Origin: Lachnospiraceae bacterium
Lineage (GTDB): Bacteria > Bacillota > Clostridia > Lachnospirales > Lachnospiraceae
Assembly (NCBI GenBank): GCA_900757145.1
Contig: CAAEMT010000050.1
Coordinates: forward strand, 1-26,143
DNA: 26,143 nucleotides
Direction of reading: 5' to 3'
Below are positions 7,660 to 13,650 of the stretch, one piece after another. A model generated the notes under the pieces. The model ran no database searches. It was not told where the DNA came from and saw nothing but the letters and a program-made list of their open reading frames with translations. A program made the position numbers and the translations under genes. The first letter of the stretch is position 1. Each line of letters opens with the position of its first letter.

Positions 7660-7721
7660 GCATCCACTACTCAAAAGAAAGCTTTTCAATCATGTCAATC
7701 ATGTCTTTGCCCCAATCTTTC

Positions 7722-7859
7722 CTAACACAAAAACAAATTATACCCAAGCAACAGAAAAAAAAGTATCAGCAAAATACTGATCGCCATACTCTCTATGAAC
7801 AGCTCTACGATCATGCCAACTGCAATCCAAAACAATATAAAACCCGCCATTTTGCGCAT
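7722..7859 (-). CDS. Small membrane protein, 45 residues
   Basis: The open frame reads MRKMAGFILFWIAVGMIVEL, then FIESMAISILLILFFLLLGY, then NLFLC. It has a short basic start and two hydrophobic segments (about 5-22 and 25-45), so it is probably a two-helix membrane peptide with both ends on the same side. AGAAGG sits 9 bases before the ATG. It follows ytfJ on the same strand, with 64 bases between, and ends near the rpmB terminator. Small two-helix proteins of this type are familiar in Clostridia, but I cannot name a family. The start codon lies inside a perfect inverted repeat (described separately). Function is unknown. Confidence 0.7.
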   Translation of the reverse strand: MRKMAGFILFWIAVGMIVELFIESMAISILLILFFLLLGYNLFLC

Positions 7860-7911
7860 AGCCGGATACCTTCTTTCCTCTTCTTATATCTATCGTATGC
7901 GCAAAATGGCG
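7845..7911 (-). promoter_or_regulatory. Perfect 16-bp inverted repeat covering the start codon of the 45-codon gene
   Basis: CGCCATTTTGCGCATA (7845-7860) and TATGCGCAAAATGGCG (7896-7911) are exact complements 35 bases apart. In the minus-strand transcript the 3' arm holds the ATG and the next four codons, while the ribosome binding site is in the loop. The stem would block initiation unless melted. It is not followed by a clean T-run, so it is not a typical terminator. Confidence 0.7.
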
Positions 7912-7923
7912 TTTGAATACATC

Positions 7924-8334
7924 TTAAAATGTTTTCTCTTCAGCTGCAGCGTTGTGAATCGCTTCGTCTACATCAGGATTTTGCTGCGGCGCTGCCGCTC
8001 CCGCATTTCGTCCCGCTGCGAATTTATTTACAAAATCAGGAACCATATCGAGAATTTTTGTTACACTGTCCTGATTTTTTACATTAACGAGTTTTGTCGT
8101 ACCATTCTGGATCACGAGAACGGCACTCGGGGAAATCTTTCCTCCCATTCCGCCTCCTCCGTTATTTTTCTTTTCCTCTGTCTTGGCTGTCGCCGCCACT
8201 CCAAAGCTCACATCAACAAGTGGGAGGATAATCGTATCGCCTACTGTGATCGCGTCTCCTACTACCGTTTTCGTTGTGATAAAATTCTCCATACCTTTAA
8301 ATAATGAACCTACCGTATTCTGAAAATTCTCCAT
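7924..8334 (-). CDS. ytfJ: GerW/YtfJ family sporulation protein
   Basis: The 136-residue product matches the YtfJ (GerW) family: residues 1-50 include VVGDAITVGDTIILPLVDVSFGVAA, followed by the typical glycine-rich stretch GGGGMGGKISPSAVLVI and a C-terminal helix. In Bacillus the family is needed for normal spore germination, and in Clostridia it is often encoded just after a DUF2953 gene, as here. AAAGGAG lies 8 bases before the ATG. The gap to the DUF2953 gene is 38 bases, which fits an operon. The Ala/Gln-rich C-terminus is less conserved. Confidence 0.92.
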   Translation of the reverse strand: MENFQNTVGSLFKGMENFITTKTVVGDAITVGDTIILPLVDVSFGVAATAKTEEKKNNGGGGMGGKISPSAVLVIQNGTTKLVNVKNQDSVTKILDMVPDFVNKFAAGRNAGAAAPQQNPDVDEAIHNAAAEEKTF

Positions 8335-8372
8335 ATTTTATCTCCTTTCCCGCCTATGCGGCGGATCACCTT

Positions 8373-9422
8373 TTATTTCCCGCTCCTGATCGTGCGGATC
8401 AGTCTGCGCAGATGTTCATCGCAAAAACCTCTTATGAGGACACGAATCAAATGAATGCACCGGATTCGGCCTATACACACAATATGCGTCTCAAATACTG
8501 CCCCGTCAAATTCCGGCATGATCTCAAAGCCGCCTGCCCTCGCCGGAAGCAGCATATAAATGATGCCGGTAAGCTGTCCGGTAAGAGCCGGATCATCCGT
8601 CCCAAAATGCAGATAACCGCTGATACTGCGTGGACGAAAGTGTTTCCACAGAAAACGCAGATATCCGCATACAATCTGCCAGTTTTCCTTTACTTCGTAT
8701 TTTCGAGCCAACTGTACAAGCTCTTCCGGTTTACGAAGCAGCGCTCCGAATCTTTTGCCTGTATATGCAAGCTTTTTCGGGAGCATTTTGAGACGGTGGA
8801 TCAAATGTCTCATTGCTTCTGTTACTTTTTTTATTTTATCACAAACAGCACGTATTTTACATCTGATTTTTTTATATAACCGTCTTTTTTGTTTTTGGAT
8901 ACTCTCCGCCAAATCTTCCTGCACTTCGTCCTCTTCCGAAATGTCTCCCTGTGCATCCTCTGTACTCTCTGATTTTTCTGCCGTTTTTTGCGGTTGGGAG
9001 ATATCCCTTGTTTCCTCCAATACCTTTTCTTTTTCGGGGATCGCCTGTATTTTTACTGTTGAAGCTTCGGCATCCGAAATCTCTGCTATGCCTTCTTCCG
9101 TCCACTCCTGCCCTTTCTCCCTGATGCTTTTTTTTCCTGCGCTTCTTCTGCGCTTTTTTGCATTCAAAGGAAAGCGTATCCCGAACAGACGTACCGTGAC
9201 AGATAAAACGCCTGTCACATCCGCATACAGCAAAACGCTTACAGCGCGCAAAAACCATGTCACCCGGAGCTTCACATCGGCCTGCTCCGGCTCTTTTACC
9301 GCTTCTGCCCGGTACCGAAGCGGGACGAACAAGATACTAAGCAGTACAGTACATAGCAAAAGTAATATAACTCCGATAATAATACCTATAACCTTTAGTA
9401 TACCCAGAATAATATGTAGCAT
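8373..9422 (-). CDS. DUF2953 domain membrane-anchored protein
   Basis: The 349-residue product begins with a strong membrane segment (about residues 4-33, GIIIGVILLLLCTVLLSILF). It is followed by RYRAEAV and a stretch with LYADVTGVLSVTVRLFGIRFPL typical of DUF2953. Residues about 90-180 are a low-complexity charged linker rich in Glu, Lys and Ser, and the conserved C-terminal part starts near 200 and includes GYLHFGTDDPALTGQLTGIIY. Function is unknown, but it accompanies ytfJ in many spore formers, so a role in sporulation is a reasonable inference. The ATG has GGAGAG just upstream. Confidence 0.85.
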   Translation of the reverse strand: MLHIILGILKVIGIIIGVILLLLCTVLLSILFVPLRYRAEAVKEPEQADVKLRVTWFLRAVSVLLYADVTGVLSVTVRLFGIRFPLNAKKRRRSAGKKSIREKGQEWTEEGIAEISDAEASTVKIQAIPEKEKVLEETRDISQPQKTAEKSESTEDAQGDISEEDEVQEDLAESIQKQKRRLYKKIRCKIRAVCDKIKKVTEAMRHLIHRLKMLPKKLAYTGKRFGALLRKPEELVQLARKYEVKENWQIVCGYLRFLWKHFRPRSISGYLHFGTDDPALTGQLTGIIYMLLPARAGGFEIMPEFDGAVFETHIVCIGRIRCIHLIRVLIRGFCDEHLRRLIRTIRSGK

Positions 9423-9469
9423 ATTCTCTCCTGCTGCCCTCTCTGTAATACCAGTGTTTTTCTTTTCCT

Positions 9470-9778
9470 TTATGCGGCAAAATATGCCCGCAGATCCGCT
9501 TTGCCCGTTTTCTCATAGACTTCGCTCACAATGCTGCATACCAGTTCCTCTGCCTCTGCTTCACCGCATGCCAGTCCGACTATGCACGGACAATTTTCTC
9601 TCGTATACCAGAACTTAAGATTCCACGAAGGAATGATCTCCAGCTGATTCTGCTCATTTCCAGAAAGCGTTATGAGATAAACGTTAAACAGAGTTTTCCC
9701 CTCTTCTATCTTTTGAATCAGGCTATCCTTCTTTTTTTTCGCCGAATCCCCCAGATACAGCCGTTTATACCATTTCAT
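9470..9778 (-). CDS. Uncharacterised 102-residue protein
   Basis: I do not recognise this family. The ATG at 9776-9778 has GGAGG 6 bases upstream and gives MKWYKRLYLGDSAKKKKDSL at the start; a longer frame from 9814 lacks such a site and is unlikely. The protein is soluble, with a basic N-terminal helix, a strand-rich middle (LFNVYLITLSGNEQNQLEII, then WNLKFWYTR) and an acidic C-terminal helix. Cys residues occur at about 66, 73 and 83 of the chosen product. It lies between the Nudix gene and the DUF2953-ytfJ pair on the same strand, so it may share their transcript. A sporulation link would be guilt by position only. Confidence 0.75.
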   Translation of the reverse strand: MKWYKRLYLGDSAKKKKDSLIQKIEEGKTLFNVYLITLSGNEQNQLEIIPSWNLKFWYTRENCPCIVGLACGEAEAEELVCSIVSEVYEKTGKADLRAYFAA

Positions 9779-9807
9779 TTTCACCCTCCGCCTAATATTA
9801 TGAAATA

Positions 9808-9834
9808 CCGGCATTCCGCAGCCGCGGATGCCGG
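9808..9834 (-). other. Hairpin between the Nudix gene and the 102-residue gene
   Basis: CCGGCAT and ATGCCGG arms, extended by CCGC/GCGG with one bulged base, form a GC-rich stem just past the Nudix stop. The following bases on the minus strand are TATTTCATAATATT rather than a clean T-run. It may be a partial terminator or an RNA stability element. Confidence 0.45.
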
Positions 9835-9847
9835 CATCAAGGTGGTA

Positions 9848-10300
9848 TCAAAAGTATTTTTTACTGCCCCAGAGATTATTCTTTTTCAGATTCAAATATT
9901 CATTATATGCTTTCTCCAGAATCATCTTCTCGTTTGCAAATTTCAGAAGATGATACGCTTCATGATATTTGTAATATCCTGAGTCGATAAAATACTCCTC
10001 CCGCTGTGGTTTGCTGTAATAGCTGTCCGCCATCATCAAATACCAGTGTACATCCTTTGCAACCGTATCTTCGGGAACATTAAATGTGTACTGGCTCTTT
10101 CCAATATATTTGATAATAGAGGCACGGACGCCGGTCTCCTCAAGAACCTCTCTGGCCGCCGTCTCCTTGTAATCCTCGCCTTCCTCCACCGTTCCTTTCG
10201 GCAGAACCCAGCCTTCATACTTATTCTTATAGCTTTTATAAAGAACAAGTATCTTTCCTCTGAAAATCACCACACCGCCACAGCTTGTTGCTTCGATCAT
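9848..10300 (-). CDS. Nudix hydrolase
   Basis: Nudix enzymes hydrolyse nucleoside diphosphates linked to another group. The 150-residue product has a complete Nudix box, GTVEEGEDYKETAAREVLEETGV, at residues 36-58, with every position of the GX5EX7REUXEEXGU pattern satisfied. The WVLPKGTVEEGE context and the C-terminal YYKYHEAYHLLKF segment resemble the subgroup close to diadenosine polyphosphate hydrolases, but the substrate cannot be read from sequence. I chose the ATG at 10300, with AGGAGGG 6 bases upstream, over a longer frame beginning at 10363 that would overlap the promoter. It is probably the first gene of the unit that runs to the 45-codon gene. Confidence 0.9.
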   Translation of the reverse strand: MIEATSCGGVVIFRGKILVLYKSYKNKYEGWVLPKGTVEEGEDYKETAAREVLEETGVRASIIKYIGKSQYTFNVPEDTVAKDVHWYLMMADSYYSKPQREEYFIDSGYYKYHEAYHLLKFANEKMILEKAYNEYLNLKKNNLWGSKKYF

Positions 10301-10342
10301 TGCAATCCCTCCTGTCTGCGTGTGCCACAAATGACTGTTTCC

Positions 10343-10371
10343 AGTATAACTCTTTTTTTTCAATCACGCAA
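10343..10371 (-). promoter_or_regulatory. Predicted sigma-A promoter of the Nudix gene
   Basis: On the minus strand TTGCGT (10366-10371) is followed after exactly 17 bases by TATACT (10343-10348). It lies about 45 bases before the chosen ATG and inside the longer alternative frame, which supports the shorter start. Confidence 0.6.
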
Positions 10372-10421
10372 CAAAAAATCCACGCAGCCAGAAAAGTATG
10401 TCCTACTAAGTATTTTCCGTC

Positions 10422-11849
10422 TTAGTGCCCATATATACTGTAATACGCCTGAAATATCTGTGACGCGATCGGCACTGCCGTCTCGCTTCCCGTACCGCCG
10501 TCCTCTGCAATAACCGCTACTACAAGATCCGGATCATCTACATTGGAAAATCCGACAAACCAAGAATGCGTTCCCTCGTATCCGTTTGATACGTACTCTG
10601 CCGATCCAGTCTTTCCAGCAGCCGTAAAATCATACCAGCTCAGCGCTGTAGCTGTTCCGCTCTTTACCGTCTCCTGCATATATTCCGTCAGAATTCTCGC
10701 CTCTTCTGTTGTCATAAGACGCTTATAGCGTGAAGGCTTTGTTCTGGATACTGTATCGCCATCATAAGTCTGTATACGGTCAACATAATACGGCTTCATC
10801 ATAATTCCGCCGTTTGCGATCGTAGACGTAATAAGCGCCATCTGAAGCGGAGTCACAAGCGTATTGCCCTGCCCGATCGCTGTCGTCATGACCTCTCCGT
10901 ATGATGAGTCTCCGTCCAGTTTAAACTGCGATGTACTATGCTGCATCTTTGTCGGCAGCGATTTATTAAACAGAAATTCCTCACACAGCGAGTGAAACTC
11001 ATCGTTATCAAGCTCAAGACCGATCGTTGAAAACGCAGTGTTACAGGAATGTGCAAACGCGCTCTTTAAATCCTCCTGTCCGTGTACAGAGCCATTGTAG
11101 CAATTGATCGTAACGTCATCTACAGTAAGTTTCGAGGTACAGTCATATGAAAAATCCTGAAACTTAGATGGCTGCTGTCTCATGTACGCAAGCGTCGTCA
11201 GTATCTTAAATGTAGAACCCGGCGGATACAAGCCCTGTGTCGCGCGGTTGAGCAGTACACTGCTTGAACTGTCCGTCACAACGCTTTCCCATATCTCTTC
11301 TATTGCATTCGGATCAAAATCAGGCTTCGATACCATCGCCAGGATCTTCCCTGTATCCGGTTCCATTGCCACAATCGCGCCATTATACGAGCCGAGCGCC
11401 TGATATGCTGCGTTTTGGAGCTGTGAGTTGAGCGTAACCACCACAGAGTCTCCCATTGTCTTCTCCGCCTGCGCTTCATCCTGTATCTGAGTCAGCACAG
11501 AAGCATGCGACGAAAGCAGATCATGATTTGCGCTTGCCTCAAGACCCGACTTACCGTTTGACGCATAGCCGATCACATGAGAAAAAACATTTGCATACGG
11601 ATATTCCCTGATCTCTTCCCCTGCGTCTGTAACCGTCGTCTTAGCAAGAACGTTTCCGTCAGAAGAAAGGATGGAGCCGCGGATATATTTATCCATATTT
11701 GCATCCTGTTTCGTATTATACGCATTAGAGTTTAATTCTTTTGCTTTAAAGATATTGATATAGCCAAGATAACCGATCATCAGAAGAAAAATAAATACAA
11801 ACACGTAGGTGACAATACCAAGCTCCGTATTGCGTCCTTTTCCTGTCAC
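10422..11849 (-). CDS. Class B penicillin-binding protein (FtsI/PbpA-like transpeptidase)
   Basis: The enzyme crosslinks peptidoglycan on the outer face of the membrane. With the GTG start at 11847-11849 (AGGAG 9 bases upstream) it has 475 residues: a membrane anchor at about 10-34 (IVTYVFVFIFLLMIGYLGYI), a short PBP-dimer-like region, and a transpeptidase domain with STFK at 212-215 (active Ser), SCN at 268-270 and KTG at 413-415. The open frame extends another 92 codons upstream into the ftsW tail, but that part is Thr/Arg/Lys/Met low complexity and is best seen as a shadow of the ftsW repeats. It follows the ftsW-like gene directly, the usual SEDS polymerase and class B PBP pairing. Confidence 0.9.
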   Translation of the reverse strand: MTGKGRNTELGIVTYVFVFIFLLMIGYLGYINIFKAKELNSNAYNTKQDANMDKYIRGSILSSDGNVLAKTTVTDAGEEIREYPYANVFSHVIGYASNGKSGLEASANHDLLSSHASVLTQIQDEAQAEKTMGDSVVVTLNSQLQNAAYQALGSYNGAIVAMEPDTGKILAMVSKPDFDPNAIEEIWESVVTDSSSSVLLNRATQGLYPPGSTFKILTTLAYMRQQPSKFQDFSYDCTSKLTVDDVTINCYNGSVHGQEDLKSAFAHSCNTAFSTIGLELDNDEFHSLCEEFLFNKSLPTKMQHSTSQFKLDGDSSYGEVMTTAIGQGNTLVTPLQMALITSTIANGGIMMKPYYVDRIQTYDGDTVSRTKPSRYKRLMTTEEARILTEYMQETVKSGTATALSWYDFTAAGKTGSAEYVSNGYEGTHSWFVGFSNVDDPDLVVAVIAEDGGTGSETAVPIASQIFQAYYSIYGH

Positions 11850-11898
11850 TGGCTCCGGCTCCTGTTCAAAATATACTTCTTTTACCTTTACGGGAATT

Positions 11899-13647
11899 TT
11901 ATCGCCAGTACGTGTCTTCTTCTTTGTCTTCTTTTCCGTATTCACGGTACGTCTCTTCTTCTCCGTAGTAGTCGTATCTCGTCCCGTCGTCATACCCATC
12001 ATATCCTCCATATTCCGGCCCCTGACCATCCTCATACGTCTGCTCTGTATACGGCATCTCCTCATAACCGTCATCCGTGTACGATCCTTCTGCGTAGTCG
12101 TCGTCTCTGTACGGTTCTTCTTCATAGCCGTCTCTGTACGGTCGTCTTCCTACATAGTCATCGTCTCTATACGATCTTCCTGCATAATCATCGTCTCTGT
12201 ACGGTCTTCCTGCATAGTCATTGTCTCTGTAAGGCCCTTCTGCATAACCGTCTCTGTAAGATCCTTCTGCATAGCCGCCCTCTGGCCATCTCATCTGCTG
12301 TGCATTGATGCCATACCGCTGCTGATCCTGTGCTTCATTTTTTGCCTCTTCATCCCTTTGCAGCATATAAAGCCCCTGAACGATTGAAAACATGATAAGC
12401 GTGCTGAGCATAGAACTTCCTCCGTAACTTACAAAGGGCAGCGTCACACCGGTCATCGGAATCAGCTTGATCCCTCCTCCGACTGTCAGAAAAATCTGCG
12501 CAGCATACGTTGTGCCAAGCCCTACCGCCACCAGCCGGTAAAAACGGTTGGTAAGCTGCATAGAAATATTGACAAACATGACAAAACAGCTCATGCATAC
12601 AAGCAGAAGACAGATCCCGAAAATACTCCCTAGCTCCTCTGCGATCGCAGAAAACATAAAGTCCTGCTCCACAAACGGGATTGCTTCAGGCGAGCCCTGG
12701 CAAAGCCCCGTACCAAACCATCCTCCAGCGCTTATAGCAAACAACGACTGACAGATCTGATAGCCGCCTCCCTGATAGTCACGAAACGGATCCTGCCATG
12801 CCTGTACACGCACCCGGACATGATTAAAAAGAAAATACGCCCCGACTGCCGCACCGGAACCGGCCAGAAGTCCGGCAAGTGTATAGAAAGGATTCCTCGT
12901 CGATACAAAGATCATAACAAGGTATGTGATAAAGAAGATCAACGCACTTCCAAGATCCTTTGAAAGAACAAGGATCAAAACATGCAAAGCCGCAAGTCCC
13001 GTTGCTACTGCAATCCGCTTAAAATCACGGGCGTGTGACAAAAGTCCCGCGACAGCAAACACATAAATGATCTTTACAAATTCGGAAGGCTGTATTGAGA
13101 AAAATCCAAAATCAAACGAAAGCTTTGCGCCGTACGTCGATCTGGCGGCAATTGCCACGAGAGCCAGCAGTCCAAGGCCGACAAGCACATACAGCCAGTA
13201 CATCTTTGTAATAAAACGCAGCTTTCGTATCAAAACCGGAACAAGCAGCGCAATGACAGACGCAACGACCGCTATCTTAAACTGCTTCGTGCTCTGGCTG
13301 TAGGAAATTCGTGTGATCATGATAAAACCGATGCTGATCAGCATACACATATTGTTGATCAAAAGCCTTGACGCCCTTGGGTAAAGCTTTGTAAACAGCA
13401 AAAGCACCGCAGCAAGATAAATCACCTGCGCCCCGTAAAAGATCAGCAGAGTTGTTTTCGCCATCTCAAGGTACAGCACCATAAACGCGACAAAATGCAT
13501 GAAAAACATCAGCATATTCTGGCGCATGAAGAGATACTGCCTCGACTCCTCATCGCGTTTCCCGAAAACGGTAAAGCACTGTAATGTATAAAGCGCCATC
13601 AAAATAATAATCAGGTATTTTGAAACCTGTATGATCAGATTGGTCAT
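11899..13647 (-). CDS. FtsW/RodA/SpoVE family (SEDS) peptidoglycan polymerase with long repeat-rich tail
   Basis: SEDS proteins polymerise glycan strands from lipid II and work with a class B PBP, here encoded next. Residues about 1-430 are the membrane core with many hydrophobic segments; diagnostic stretches include FFSIQPSEFVKI, LSKDLGSALIF, YQICQSLFAISAGGWFG and TLPFVSYGGSS. Residues about 431-582 are a hydrophilic extension not normal for the family, rich in Tyr, Asp, Arg and Gly, with degenerate 10-residue repeats such as YRDDDYAGRP. The ATG lies three bases after the stop of the U32 gene. Whether it acts in division, elongation or sporulation cannot be decided, although the zapA neighbour favours division. 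Confidence 0.92.
   Translation of the reverse strand: MTNLIIQVSKYLIIILMALYTLQCFTVFGKRDEESRQYLFMRQNMLMFFMHFVAFMVLYLEMAKTTLLIFYGAQVIYLAAVLLLFTKLYPRASRLLINNMCMLISIGFIMITRISYSQSTKQFKIAVVASVIALLVPVLIRKLRFITKMYWLYVLVGLGLLALVAIAARSTYGAKLSFDFGFFSIQPSEFVKIIYVFAVAGLLSHARDFKRIAVATGLAALHVLILVLSKDLGSALIFFITYLVMIFVSTRNPFYTLAGLLAGSGAAVGAYFLFNHVRVRVQAWQDPFRDYQGGGYQICQSLFAISAGGWFGTGLCQGSPEAIPFVEQDFMFSAIAEELGSIFGICLLLVCMSCFVMFVNISMQLTNRFYRLVAVGLGTTYAAQIFLTVGGGIKLIPMTGVTLPFVSYGGSSMLSTLIMFSIVQGLYMLQRDEEAKNEAQDQQRYGINAQQMRWPEGGYAEGSYRDGYAEGPYRDNDYAGRPYRDDDYAGRSYRDDDYVGRRPYRDGYEEEPYRDDDYAEGSYTDDGYEEMPYTEQTYEDGQGPEYGGYDGYDDGTRYDYYGEEETYREYGKEDKEEDTYWR
12030..12280 (-). repeat. Degenerate tandem repeat inside the ftsW-like gene tail
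   Basis: Units of about 27-33 bases, most with the plus-strand core TCTCTGTA followed by GG..TTCCTGCATAGTCATCG-like sequence, recur at least six times in tandem. They encode YRDDDYAGR-type decapeptides. The unit length stays a multiple of three, so the frame is kept while the copy number can change. Confidence 0.8.
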
Positions 13648-13650
13648 ACG

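Noticed and set aside
7667..7702. A tiny minus-strand open frame, MIDMIEKLSFE
   Set aside because: Only 11 codons with no good ribosome binding site, sitting between the 45-codon gene and the rpmB terminator.
7692..8304. Plus-strand open frames opposite the 45-codon gene and ytfJ
   Set aside because: They lie antisense to well-supported genes, have no ribosome binding site and no recognisable domain.
9808..9834. Full intrinsic terminator after the Nudix gene
   Set aside because: The stem is good but the following bases are not a T-run, so it is reported only as a hairpin.
10301..10363. A longer N-terminus for the Nudix protein
   Set aside because: The extension would include the predicted promoter, and the inner ATG has a strong AGGAGGG site at the right distance.
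11850..12125. Upstream extension of the penicillin-binding protein frame by 92 codons
   Set aside because: The extension overlaps the ftsW-like tail, is Thr/Arg/Lys/Met low complexity, and lacks family similarity. The GTG at 11847-11849 with AGGAG places the membrane anchor at the usual distance.
12030..12280. Regularly spaced repeats resembling a CRISPR array
   Set aside because: Units are degenerate, adjacent, multiples of three, and encode repeat peptides in frame with the ftsW-like gene; there are no unique spacers.
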